From Candidatus Zhuqueibacterota bacterium (GTDB lineage: Bacteria; Zhuqueibacterota; Zhuqueibacteria; Residuimicrobiales; Krinioviventaceae), in contig JAFGJB010000061.1 of the NCBI GenBank assembly GCA_016929295.1, positions 1 to 64,000 on the forward strand: 64,000 bases of DNA. The letters run 5' to 3'. The position numbers and the translations under genes were made by a program. This document shows, piece by piece, positions 20,042 through 29,735 of this stretch (its first letter is position 1; every line of letters starts with the position of its first letter). The notes below the pieces were generated by a model, which was given only the letters and a program-made list of their open reading frames with translations, was not told the origin of the DNA and did not search any database.

Positions 20042-21544
20042 GTGAGCGCATATATTTTAGCTATTGACCAGGGCACCAGCAGCACCAAAGCGGTCCTTTT
20101 TGATCAAGGGGCACAGATCATTGCCACTGGTGTGTCCGAGCTCGAATCACATTACCCGCAACCCGGATTTGTGGAGCAAGATGCGGAAGGGATCTATCAA
20201 AACGTGCTGAGCGCTGTGAGAAAATGTCTCGACATTTTTCAGCGAACCGTCCACATTGAACTGGATGAAATAAAGATCTGCGGCATCACCAATCAGCGAG
20301 AAACATTTCTGCTGTGGGACAAATCCGGCATGCCGCTGCATAACGCTGTCAGTTGGCAATGCAAACGATCAGTCGATATCTGCCACAAGATCAAGGGCAC
20401 CAAACTCGAAAATGAGATAATCGCCCGGACCGGCCTTATCGTCGATCCATATTTTTCCGCGACGAAAGTGAAATGGCTCTATGAGCATGATGACAAAGTG
20501 CGCACTGCCATTGATAAAGGCAAGGCATATGGGGGCACGGTCGATACGTGGCTTCTGTACCGGCTCACGAGAGGCGCGAGCTTTTTCACCGACCAGACGA
20601 ATGCCGCAAGGACTCTCTTTTTCAACATTCACAAGCTGCAATGGGACAGCGTGCTTTTGCGCAAGTTCGGACTGCAAAATCTCAGGCTGGCCGAGGTGAA
20701 ACCGTGCGCATTTGATTATGGCGAGACGGATTTTGATGGTCTCTTTCCTCACAAGATCAAAATCGCCTCGATGATTGGCGACTCACATGCCGCGGCTTTT
20801 GGTGAGACCTGCTTTGCTGCCGGGGATGCCAAAGTGACCCTGGGAACAGGATCATCGATTCTGATGAACACGGGTGACAAATGCGTGCAATCCGCCAATG
20901 GCCTGGTCAGTACGATTTGCTGGAGCCTGGCGGGACGCACGGACTATGCGCTCGAGGGCATCATCGTCACCGCCGGCGGCACGATCCAATGGTTGCGCGA
21001 CAAACTCGGCCTGTTCAGCCATGCCATGGAGACCGAAAAAATGGCAACGTCGGTGACGAGCAACGGCGGGGTTTATCTTGTCCCGTCGTTTAGCGGGCTT
21101 GGTGCACCGCATTGGAAGATGAGCAGCAGAGCGGTCATCACCGGCCTTTCATTTGCATCGGATAAAAACCATCTGGTTCGAGCGGCGCTTGAAGCGATCC
21201 CCTATCAAATCAAAGATGTCATATCTGCCATGGAATCCGATGCCAGGATCAAATTGAAAGAATTGCATGCGGATGGCGGCATCACCGGCAATAATTTTGT
21301 CATGCAATTCATCGCGGATCTCCTGAAAGTGAGTGTCCGAAATATTGGCATTGCCGATGTTTCAGCCCTGGGCGCCGCCTATATCGCCGGCCTGGAAGGA
21401 GGCGTTTTCCGGGATTTGGACGCATTGAAAGAAATCGGTCACACCCAGCGGCGTTATGTGCCGGGTGACCGGCAAAATATTACCCAGGAATATTATAAAG
21501 GGTGGCGAGAGGCGGTGGGCCTGGTCAGCTCATTGCATCAGTGA
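20042..21544 (+). CDS. glpK: Glycerol kinase (FGGY family), GTG start
   Basis: ILAIDQGTSSTKAVLFDQGAQIIATGVSELESHYPQPGFVEQDAEGIY; ITNQRETFLLWDKSGMPLHNAVSWQCKRS; LHADGGITGNNFVMQFIADLL. Confidence 0.85.
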   Translation: MSAYILAIDQGTSSTKAVLFDQGAQIIATGVSELESHYPQPGFVEQDAEGIYQNVLSAVRKCLDIFQRTVHIELDEIKICGITNQRETFLLWDKSGMPLHNAVSWQCKRSVDICHKIKGTKLENEIIARTGLIVDPYFSATKVKWLYEHDDKVRTAIDKGKAYGGTVDTWLLYRLTRGASFFTDQTNAARTLFFNIHKLQWDSVLLRKFGLQNLRLAEVKPCAFDYGETDFDGLFPHKIKIASMIGDSHAAAFGETCFAAGDAKVTLGTGSSILMNTGDKCVQSANGLVSTICWSLAGRTDYALEGIIVTAGGTIQWLRDKLGLFSHAMETEKMATSVTSNGGVYLVPSFSGLGAPHWKMSSRAVITGLSFASDKNHLVRAALEAIPYQIKDVISAMESDARIKLKELHADGGITGNNFVMQFIADLLKVSVRNIGIADVSALGAAYIAGLEGGVFRDLDALKEIGHTQRRYVPGDRQNITQEYYKGWREAVGLVSSLHQ

Positions 21545-21588
21545 AAATTAAGAAGCAAGTGCAGACAAATGTCAAAAGGAAGCGAGAG

Positions 21589-21807
21589 ATGAATATCAGC
21601 AGATTTGCCCTGATCATTGCGCTGTTTTTTTTCATCGCGCTCAGCACGACAGCAAAGGAACGAATAATCGTCCTCACCGACATTTCGAATGAGCCGGATG
21701 ATGAAGAATCGATGGTGCGGTTTCTCGTCTATTCGAATGAATATGACGTTGAAGGATTGATTGCCACCCAGCACTCACCAGTTATCGCCGCGCTATTGTC
21801 ACAATAA
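21589..21807 (+). pseudogene. Truncated DUF1593 (nucleoside-hydrolase-like) gene: only signal peptide and first motif remain
   Basis: MNISRFALIIALFFFIALSTTAKERIIVLTDISNEPDDEESMVRFLVYSNEYDVEGLIATQHSPVIAALLSQ*; then stop and convergent recQ 39 bp away. Confidence 0.7.
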
Positions 21808-21846
21808 CGCCCTAGCCATAGAACGGCCAAAATAATTACCCCACCC

Positions 21847-24018
21847 TCACATCGTCTCTGCCCTGCTGTTCTTTGCCGCCAGGCAATAAAGTCGCATGAC
21901 GTGCAGCGCATCATAGGACACGCCGCCGTTCAACGCCTCGAATACCGGTGCTAAATAGTCGACTCCCAATCGCTCAAAGGCGGCCAGCACGGTCTGCTGT
22001 TGTTCCGCTGATATATCAATTCCTTCAAGTAATTGTTTAAATGGAATTGGATTGCCAGCTTTGACATAATCATATAGATGGCGTGTGATTGTCTGCATTT
22101 TTACATTATACTCTCGGGCCAATTCGGCAATGGATCGGCCGGCGCAAAATGCCTCGCCAACCTGTTGAAAGCGTTTTTTTCCGCTCGCCTGGTGAGTTGG
22201 CAACGACAGCTGTGGTTTTTTGGGGCGTTCGGCAATGTTGTGTTCCTCGCAAAAGTTGCGAATAATTTTCAGAAATAGATGACCATAGCGATTCAACTTG
22301 CTGATGCCGACGCCGCTGATATCGAGAAACTGATCTCGACTCTGCGGAAAAAAAGTTGCCATTTCGATCAATGAGCGATCGGAAAAGATGACGTACGGGG
22401 GAACGTTTTGCCGATCAGCGATCTGCTTGCGCCTGGCGCGCAGGATGTCGAACAATCGCGTGTCATACTCAATTCCCGTCGTTCTCGTTTCAACATACTC
22501 TTCCAGGCGGCCATAGACTTTTTTGCCGCGAAAGAGCACATCAGCGCCTTTTTCGGTGATTTTCAAACTACCATAGTCCACCTCTTTGAAGAGCAAATCC
22601 TGGGAAATGAATTGATGTGCCAGCTGCAGCCACTGCTGTTTTGAAAATTCTTTGCCGATGCCATAGGTGGAGATGTGCTGATGGCCAAAATCCATCACCT
22701 TTTTGCTCTCCGATCCGCGCAGGACATCGATGATATGCATGGCGCCGAACAACTCTTTCGTTCTTTTGACGCAGGAGAGGAACTTTTGTGCTGCCACGCT
22801 GATATCCACATGCTGTTCTTTTTCTGCCAGGCAATTATCGCACATGCCGCAGGTTTGTTGCGTATAATTTTCACCAAAGTAGGTGAGGATGGGCGCGCGA
22901 CGGCATGCATCCGATTCGGCGTAGCGGATGAGCGCCTCCAGATGGTCAAGCGCGTTACGACGTTCATGCGCATCTTGTTTCTGGTCGATGAAATAGCGGA
23001 TTTTCTGCTGGTCCGCATAACTGAACAGCAACAGGCAATCGGCGCGCAGACCATCGCGGCCGGCGCGACCAATTTCCTGGTAATAGGACTCGATGTTTTT
23101 CGGCAGGTCGTAATGAATGACAAATCGGACATTCGGCTTGTTGATGCCCATGCCAAAGGCGATGGTGGCGACGATGATTTGGACGTCATCGCGGATGAAC
23201 AGTTCCTGGTTTTTCTTGCGCTCCTCGTCGGCCAGTCCGGCGTGATAGGGCAAAACGGAATAGTTGTAAGCCGCCAGGAACGCGGCCAGCTCATTCACCT
23301 GTCGACGTGAAAAGCAGTAGATGATGCCCGATTGTTCGGCATGCTGTTCGAGAAAGTGCACCACTTGACGCGATGGATCGTTTTTCGGAACGACTTGCAG
23401 AAACAGATTTTCACGATTGAAACTGCCGATGAATTCATTGGATTGATCAAAATGCAGCGACTGCATGATATCCTGCTGCACTCGCGGCGTCGCCGTAGCC
23501 GTGAGGGCGATGCAGACGGCAGCGGGAAACTGCGCCCGCACATCGACGAGCCGGCGATACTCGGGACGAAAATCATGCCCCCATTCGGAGATACAGTGCG
23601 CTTCATCGATCGTCAAGCAGTCCACTTGTTGCGACTGGAGCAGATTGAACATTCGCGGCGTGAGCAAGCCCTCGGGCGCAACATACAACAACTTGATTCT
23701 ATGCGCGCGAACATCCTGGACAATGCGCTCATATTCTTCCGGCAATAGCGAGCTGTTGAGGAACTCCGCCGCAACACCGACCTCTTTGAGCTGCTCCACC
23801 TGATCTTTCATCAGTGAGATGAGCGGCGAGACGACGATGGTCAGACCATCGAAGAGCAGGGCCGGGATTTGATAGCACAACGACTTTCCGCCGCCGGTGG
23901 GCATGATGACCAGGGTGTCCCGCCTGGCGAGGACGTTTGCGATGATCTCCTTTTGCAGAGGCCTGAACTCGTCATAGCCGAAAACTGACTTGAGAATGGA
24001 TTGCGGTGATTCCGACAT
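21847..24018 (-). CDS. recQ: ATP-dependent DNA helicase RecQ (with HRDC-like domain)
   Basis: ILKSVFGYDEFRPLQKEIIANVLARRDTLVIMPTGGGKSLCYQIPALL; TIDEAHCISEWGHDFRPEYRRL; NVRFVIHYDLPKNIESYYQEIGRAGRDGL; QTCGMCDNCL zinc site. Start at MSESPQSILK; the ORF-track extension to 24432 is repeat DNA. Confidence 0.93.
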   Translation of the reverse strand: MSESPQSILKSVFGYDEFRPLQKEIIANVLARRDTLVIMPTGGGKSLCYQIPALLFDGLTIVVSPLISLMKDQVEQLKEVGVAAEFLNSSLLPEEYERIVQDVRAHRIKLLYVAPEGLLTPRMFNLLQSQQVDCLTIDEAHCISEWGHDFRPEYRRLVDVRAQFPAAVCIALTATATPRVQQDIMQSLHFDQSNEFIGSFNRENLFLQVVPKNDPSRQVVHFLEQHAEQSGIIYCFSRRQVNELAAFLAAYNYSVLPYHAGLADEERKKNQELFIRDDVQIIVATIAFGMGINKPNVRFVIHYDLPKNIESYYQEIGRAGRDGLRADCLLLFSYADQQKIRYFIDQKQDAHERRNALDHLEALIRYAESDACRRAPILTYFGENYTQQTCGMCDNCLAEKEQHVDISVAAQKFLSCVKRTKELFGAMHIIDVLRGSESKKVMDFGHQHISTYGIGKEFSKQQWLQLAHQFISQDLLFKEVDYGSLKITEKGADVLFRGKKVYGRLEEYVETRTTGIEYDTRLFDILRARRKQIADRQNVPPYVIFSDRSLIEMATFFPQSRDQFLDISGVGISKLNRYGHLFLKIIRNFCEEHNIAERPKKPQLSLPTHQASGKKRFQQVGEAFCAGRSIAELAREYNVKMQTITRHLYDYVKAGNPIPFKQLLEGIDISAEQQQTVLAAFERLGVDYLAPVFEALNGGVSYDALHVMRLYCLAAKNSRAETM

Positions 24019-24220
24019 AGCGACCCATCGTTGACAAAATTGCTGTTCGATAGTGAATTTGTAAATATCCGCCACAATCGCAAGCCTTTTTTTCTTAATA
24101 TAGGAGACCCCTACGAGTCCAAAATTCTCACGGTCTTGCGTTCTGAAGTGTCGTTGACGAAAAAGTTGCCGTGCGTCGGGCATTAAAATTGACGACCGCT
24201 CATTTTTGCTGATAAATCCG

Positions 24221-24386
24221 TAATACAAATCAGCGACATCTTGCTTTTTTAGCAAAGTTTTAAAGCCAACCGCAGAGGACGCCGAGATTCGCAGAGATAT
24301 TGTCCGATTTCGCTTCTTTCCCTCTGCGATTCTCGGCGCCCTCAGCGGTTTAGATGTTTTTGGGTGCGGCCAAAGGCCGCGCCAAG
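24221..24386 (-). repeat. Composite intergenic repeat copy 3 (module C 24221-24264, module B arms 24268-24296 and 24322-24351, module A 24366-24386)
   Basis: AACCGCAGAGGACGCCGAGATTCGCAGAG vs reverse complement AACCGCTGAGGGCGCCGAGAATCGCAGAG (26/29 identical by eye); GCGGCCAAAGGCCGCGCCAAG; inverted copy of the AAAACTTTTGCTAAAAAA...GATTTGTAGTA module. Confidence 0.85.
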
Positions 24387-24488
24387 AGAAGAATTCATTT
24401 CTCATGCATTTTACTCTTGTTAAAGTTGACAATAGTCATTAAATTTTCCATATCGACCACAATCTTGCCATTACAAAGGGGATGCATC

Positions 24489-26567
24489 ATGAGATATTTG
24501 ATAGCCATTCTGTGCGCCGCAGCGTTGTCACCCTGCTTTGCCGATCAGATCGTTCCCATCGGTTCATCACAGTTAATGGTGGCAACCGGCCCGAATAACG
24601 CGAGAAAAATTGCCCGAACGAGCGCGGATCTCCGCATCGTCATCTATGAGGATGTCGCCGGTGATCTCAATACCATTTACATGACCTACAGCGCTGACGG
24701 AGTGAGCTGGACCGGGCCGCTCTTTATCGATTTCGGCCTTTCGCCATGCATCGCGGTCTCAGACGGAGACTCTTTTTATGTATGCTATACAAAGTTGAAT
24801 GAAAGCATCATCAAAGTCATGGTGTTTGCGCCCGACGATCTGCCGGCGCTGGCGCATGCTCGTGATATTGACATCTATTACGGCTCTCCCAGCGCGCGCC
24901 ACGCGTTTCCGGTGCTGGATGTCGGTGCTCGTTTTGTGCATCTCGCTTTTCAAAGCCGAGATGTCAATGCGAAATCGGCTATCCGCTATGGCCTGTTTCA
25001 CCGCAATCTGGATCCGGCGACGCCTCTGTTCACAGTGAGCGCTGCAGACGCGAACGCGATCCGCCCGACGTTACAAACCGACCTCGAGTACGGCTCCGAC
25101 TATGTCAATTTGTTCTGGAATGAAGAGCAAGAGGCTCATACAGGCATTCACCATCTATCTCTCGATGCGGCAAAACTCTATGCCTCGCGGCCAGCATCGC
25201 AAGAAGATTTTTGGCTGCTGCTGGAAGACCTTGCGCATATAAACAGCTCTTTCCAGCAATTTGCCGGCTGCGCCAACGCATCCTTTTCTCTTCGCACCCG
25301 GACCGCCGAAGATGGCTCCTCCTATTCGAATCATATCATCCTCGGCTGCGACCATCGCGTCCAGGAAAGATTCAGGCTCTATTCCATAGATTATACAACC
25401 GATAGCGAAAATATCGATATTCGCGGCGGCTTTTGGCAAATCGTTTCGGGCCCATCCTGGCCGAGCGTTGATGACGTCATCCTCAATCCTCGAAGCTGCG
25501 CAGTGGTCTGGGAAGAAAATGGCAACATATATTATGGTCAGTCGCATTACAGCGACCTGGAAGCAGAACCGCTGGATATCAGCCTGACAGGAGCGTCGCA
25601 CTATGCCAGTGTGTGCTACAAGACATTCCGCCGTGACTTTTTCGACGTGGTGTGGACGTACGGCCAGGAGCCGCCCTTCATCATCTGCTATCGGCGCTTG
25701 CCCAAATTATACTGGTTTGAGCCTGTGCAGATCGACGCAGAAAGCTATATAACAGGCGCTTATCTAAATTATTTCAACCATATTATCACGGCACGGGGAG
25801 GATTGAACGGTGCGCTCTCGGTCGATCTTGTCGACGGGCAATTGCCGGACGGGCTGTTGTTCGAGACAGACGGCCTGGATGGTCACAGCTGGCACATTCA
25901 CGGTACGCCCAGCAAATCGGGACTTTATCCGATCACCCTGAGAGCATCCGACAGAGGAGACGATGTCGGGCTGATGGCCGAGCACAAAATGACGATTCGA
26001 GTTGAAAATACGGCGCCAACGATAACCATTTTGCCGGACTCTCTGTGGTGGGGCGGCGATAAAATCCACTATTCAATAACGTTGTCGGACTCGCAAAACA
26101 ACCGCATCGACTGGAGCGTTGATGGACTGCCCGGTTGGCTTGAATTGGACAAGGAGGCGCAAGCGATCAACGGTGACGCGCCGACGACTGGCGCCGTCGC
26201 CAGATTTTTTGTCCACGCGAGCGATGGCGAGCTGACCCGCACAGAGAATGTTTTGGTCATTGTGAATAGACACAGTCAGGTCGCAGAGGAAATTGCAATC
26301 CCGACAGAGCTGACCCTCTGCCCGGCCTATCCGAATCCGTTCAACGCACAGACCATCATCAAGCTGGCGTTGCCGACACTCCAGCAGGTCAAAATTGCGA
26401 TTTATGATATCCGCGGCCGTATGGTGACTACCCTGCATGACGGCATTCTCGATGCCGGATGGCATCAGTTCACTTTTGCTGCCGCCAATCTGGCCTCCGG
26501 CACTTTCTTCATCCGCATGCATGCGGGAGATACTGTGCAGATGCAAAAATGTATCCTGCTGCGATAA
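24489..26567 (+). CDS. Secreted protein with Ig/cadherin-like domains and T9SS C-terminal sorting domain
   Basis: Start MRYLIAILCAAALSPCFA; tail LTLCPAYPNPFNAQTIIKLALPTLQQVKIAIYDIRGRMVTTLHDG...LASGTFFIRMHAGD. Confidence 0.8.
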   Translation: MRYLIAILCAAALSPCFADQIVPIGSSQLMVATGPNNARKIARTSADLRIVIYEDVAGDLNTIYMTYSADGVSWTGPLFIDFGLSPCIAVSDGDSFYVCYTKLNESIIKVMVFAPDDLPALAHARDIDIYYGSPSARHAFPVLDVGARFVHLAFQSRDVNAKSAIRYGLFHRNLDPATPLFTVSAADANAIRPTLQTDLEYGSDYVNLFWNEEQEAHTGIHHLSLDAAKLYASRPASQEDFWLLLEDLAHINSSFQQFAGCANASFSLRTRTAEDGSSYSNHIILGCDHRVQERFRLYSIDYTTDSENIDIRGGFWQIVSGPSWPSVDDVILNPRSCAVVWEENGNIYYGQSHYSDLEAEPLDISLTGASHYASVCYKTFRRDFFDVVWTYGQEPPFIICYRRLPKLYWFEPVQIDAESYITGAYLNYFNHIITARGGLNGALSVDLVDGQLPDGLLFETDGLDGHSWHIHGTPSKSGLYPITLRASDRGDDVGLMAEHKMTIRVENTAPTITILPDSLWWGGDKIHYSITLSDSQNNRIDWSVDGLPGWLELDKEAQAINGDAPTTGAVARFFVHASDGELTRTENVLVIVNRHSQVAEEIAIPTELTLCPAYPNPFNAQTIIKLALPTLQQVKIAIYDIRGRMVTTLHDGILDAGWHQFTFAAANLASGTFFIRMHAGDTVQMQKCILLR

Positions 26568-26770
26568 CCCGTTAAAAACAAAGCGCGCGACAAGCCAGGT
26601 CGCCCTGTCTCTTGCATGAGACACTGTTTCGCTCGCACGACACTTTTACCGCTTTTTCTTCGATTAAGCCTATATTTTTCAATTTGTTCCGCGGCATTAT
26701 AATTGCTGAACCAACTCAATATCATGATGCAGCTCGGCAAAACATCAGAATGGATTCTTTTCTATTTTTC

Positions 26771-28030
26771 ATGTCAGACAATAAACGATATCGCCTCCAT
26801 CGACCGCAGCGATCGCCCAATGGCATTCCTGTCGTTCTGTTCTTCTTCTTCGCTCTGCCGCTGTGCGGACAGCTGCGCACCGTGACGCACACCCGGCTGA
26901 CGCAGGAGCTGGTGCGCCAGGGATATGAAGGTGTCGTCGCGCGCACAAGTGAGCGCGTGACCCTGGTGCAATACGAGGACGCGAGGAATCGCTACCCGAT
27001 GGACGGTCTTTTAGAGATCATTGGCCGCACGAGCATGCAGTTACCCGCATCGAATGAAAAAGTGGTCATTGCCCTCATAAAGTATGGCGTGCCGTTTGTC
27101 GTTTTCGAAAATAGCGATTTCGCATCGTACTATAACGTGCGCCGTCAAAAAAGCATGCGCATTCCACGCCTTGCCATAAGTGAGAAGACGGATGCTCTTA
27201 CGGCCGGTTTATCCATTTATCCTGTGTACAACAGACCGGAATGGAAGACGGATCTGATTTTACATCCGGATCTGCGCATGCGTTTCGGCAACTATCATCA
27301 TCCAATGGAATCGCAATTTAATCTCGTTCCTGAATTTCAAACACTGTTGTACAAGGGTCTTTTTCTATCGGCCTCACTTATAGTGCCGCTGCACAATGAT
27401 TTCGAGGCGTGGGAAAGTTACAATCGCCTGGGACCGAGTTCATTGAATTATATCACCCGGCTCCGCAACGACTATTTTATCTACGCTGCGGCGGGCTATT
27501 TTCGCGGCAACCGTTATGGCGCCCAACTGGGATTGAAAAAATATCTTGCCACCGGCGGCCTGTTGCTCGATGCGCGTCTCGGCTCTTCTGGTTACGCTCT
27601 CATGGATAGAGGCGTCTTTAAATATGGCGACCTCAATGAGTTCACCTGGTCACTCTCGGCTCTCTATTTCATCAAACGCTTTCAGCTTTTTGCATCGCTC
27701 GCCGTGCATCGATTCATCTATCAGGATCAGGGCCTTCGCGCTGAAATATTTCGCTTTTTCAACGAGCTGCAATTCGGCTTTTGGGCTGTTCATGCGGACG
27801 CCTCGCTGAATGGCGGTTTTCAACTTTCGATTCCCTTGCCGCCACCGCGCTACAAACCGCGGGAGTATTGGCGTCCTCGACTCGCCAGTTATTTTGATCT
27901 GGAATACGCCGGCAGATACGATACGACAGCCGGGACAACCTTGAAGGCGAATGAGATCATCGATGACATTTTTTTGCGTTATAATCCGCAGTATCTCAAA
28001 TCCAATATAGGTCGGGCAGCAGCTCCGTAG
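26771..28030 (+). CDS. YjbH-like protein, C-terminal portion (periplasmic domain plus second barrel)
   Basis: Signal-like PVVLFFFFALPLCGQ; LTQELVRQGYEGVVARTSERVTLVQYEDARNRYPMDGLLEIIGRT; LLYKGLFLSASLIVPLHNDFE...YITRLRNDYFIYAAAGYFRGNRYGAQLGLKKYLATGGLLLDARLG. Start uncertain (ORF opens at 26612). Confidence 0.6.
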   Translation: MSDNKRYRLHRPQRSPNGIPVVLFFFFALPLCGQLRTVTHTRLTQELVRQGYEGVVARTSERVTLVQYEDARNRYPMDGLLEIIGRTSMQLPASNEKVVIALIKYGVPFVVFENSDFASYYNVRRQKSMRIPRLAISEKTDALTAGLSIYPVYNRPEWKTDLILHPDLRMRFGNYHHPMESQFNLVPEFQTLLYKGLFLSASLIVPLHNDFEAWESYNRLGPSSLNYITRLRNDYFIYAAAGYFRGNRYGAQLGLKKYLATGGLLLDARLGSSGYALMDRGVFKYGDLNEFTWSLSALYFIKRFQLFASLAVHRFIYQDQGLRAEIFRFFNELQFGFWAVHADASLNGGFQLSIPLPPPRYKPREYWRPRLASYFDLEYAGRYDTTAGTTLKANEIIDDIFLRYNPQYLKSNIGRAAAP

Positions 28031-28038
28031 CAATCGCC

Positions 28039-28761
28039 ATGAGAACCGCCATAACGACATCCGTTTTAGCCTTTCTGGCGCTCGCGCCATTCACAATGCA
28101 GGCGCAATCGCTCTCCGGCATGCCGGGACTCGTCCATGTGCCCACCGCTGATTTTATGCGAGATGGCGCTTTTTATGTCGGCGGCAGCTATCTGCCGCGC
28201 CAGACTCTTGGCTATAGCAATTTCGACCGCGACGGCCTGGCGCTGTTTTCCTCTCTCACCTTCATGCCATTTATCGAGGTCGATCTTCGTTTCACCAAAC
28301 AACTGGGACGATCGGCCGCTCAGGGGCACACGGTGGATCGCTCGCCGAGCGTGCGCTTTAAACTGCTGCGCGAAAAAAGAGCGCGTCCTGCCGTCGTCTT
28401 TGGCATTCACGATGTTTTTTCAACCGTTGCCGAGGGAGGCGCACGTCATTTTGGCGCCACCTATGTTGTCCTTAGCAAGCGCTTCATGAGCTCGCAATTC
28501 CTCGTTGCGACCTCCATGGGCTATGGATTCGTGGCATTCGAGAGTCGCGGACGAGAGCTCATCGGTCTCTTTGGCGGCGTAAAATTCCGCTCGATCCATT
28601 TCCGGCGCATCGCATTGCTCGCTGAATATGATACAAAATATATCAATGTCGGCGCTGATTTCTATGTGAATGAAATAGTGCGATGTAAATGCGGATTGTT
28701 GAATTTTCAATATTTTACTGCAAATGCAAGTATGCACTTTAACCTTTTTGATGTATTTTAG
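28039..28761 (+). CDS. YjbH-like protein, N-terminal barrel portion
   Basis: SLSGMPGLVHVPTADFMRDGAFYVGGSYLP...FMPFIEVDLRFTKQL...DRSPSVRFKLLREKRARPAVVFGIHDVFST...YVVLSKRF. Confidence 0.65.
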   Translation: MRTAITTSVLAFLALAPFTMQAQSLSGMPGLVHVPTADFMRDGAFYVGGSYLPRQTLGYSNFDRDGLALFSSLTFMPFIEVDLRFTKQLGRSAAQGHTVDRSPSVRFKLLREKRARPAVVFGIHDVFSTVAEGGARHFGATYVVLSKRFMSSQFLVATSMGYGFVAFESRGRELIGLFGGVKFRSIHFRRIALLAEYDTKYINVGADFYVNEIVRCKCGLLNFQYFTANASMHFNLFDVF

Positions 28762-28862
28762 AGTGAATCCCATAGCGTGAATAGACCGGATTCAGTCAAT
28801 TTGGATAAAAATGCTCTCTGCTCCTATATCACGACGCTCTTTTTTGATTTGAAGGAGGATTT

Positions 28863-29600
28863 ATGCTGCGAAAGGTAAAAACAATAGCAATCCTGCTGGT
28901 CAATATGCTCGCTCTTGGGCTGTTTCTCTCTTTTGTGACGTGTGAGCACGCAACCAAGTTTTGTCCGGATGACGAGGGGGATGGCAGGGAGTTCCTCGGC
29001 AGCAGCGAGGGAACGATCGGGGACGGCAGCATATCGACACGCCAAAAGCTGTACAGGAATGCTGATGGAAATGAGATAACCAATCTGATCGTTTTTTATG
29101 ATGGAGTGAATTCCCTCATTGGCGAAGCAGAATTGACTGCGGCACAAGATCTCGTCAAGCAAATCAATCTGCAAATGGCCGGCCTCAGTAAAAAGAACGC
29201 CGCAGCAGATTTTCCGGGCGAAATATTCATCGATCTGGGCAAATTTGTCTTGAAGATTTTCGTAACATTGTACCCAACAGATCCGACCAAGTACCAAGTT
29301 ACATTGACCAATCTTACGACGGGTGAATTTGTGTCTTTTCTGGTCGCCAGAAGCTCTTTGACAAACGGCAATTCGAGCCAATTCGTCAATCTCGTCGCAA
29401 CCCATGCCGTGCTGCTGTGCCTGGGAGCGCAAGAGACAGTCGATGATTCGCAAGTCTGTCGAGAGCATGCACCAGCTTACTGCGACCCGTTGGGTGTCAA
29501 GAGAGCCTACATTGAAGGGTCATTTTCGTTCGCTCACGGTTGCCAAAGCAGCTGCAAAATTATATGTGATGTCCACGACCAGGGTGGACTTGGATTTTAA
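28863..29600 (+). CDS. Hypothetical exported cysteine-containing protein
   Basis: 245-aa ORF, N-terminal hydrophobic segment ILLVNMLALGLFLSFVTC, preceded by AAGGAGG. Confidence 0.6.
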   Translation: MLRKVKTIAILLVNMLALGLFLSFVTCEHATKFCPDDEGDGREFLGSSEGTIGDGSISTRQKLYRNADGNEITNLIVFYDGVNSLIGEAELTAAQDLVKQINLQMAGLSKKNAAADFPGEIFIDLGKFVLKIFVTLYPTDPTKYQVTLTNLTTGEFVSFLVARSSLTNGNSSQFVNLVATHAVLLCLGAQETVDDSQVCREHAPAYCDPLGVKRAYIEGSFSFAHGCQSSCKIICDVHDQGGLGF

Positions 29601-29617
29601 CCTCTAAAATCGATGGC

Positions 29618-29641
29618 GCCGGGGTGAACAGCCGCCCCGGC
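29618..29641 (+). terminator. Possible terminator hairpin
   Basis: GCCGGGG-TGAACAGCCG-CCCCGGC followed by AAAATATTTT. Confidence 0.4.
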
Positions 29642-29663
29642 AAAATATTTTACAATCCTCAAT

Positions 29664-29692
29664 TTGACTTTCTCCCCCGGCTTTCTTATTTT
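29664..29692 (+). promoter_or_regulatory. Sigma70-like promoter for the DUF5107/TPR gene
   Basis: TTGACT-17 bp-TATTTT, 44 bp upstream of the start codon. Confidence 0.4.
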
Positions 29693-29735
29693 AGTACTAA
29701 ATGTCACATACTCCGATTTATGAAAGGAGACGCGT

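Noticed and set aside
24019-24432. N-terminal 138-aa extension of RecQ in the ORF track
   Set aside because: Encoded by the intergenic repeat (module B/A); canonical RecQ starts at about 24018.
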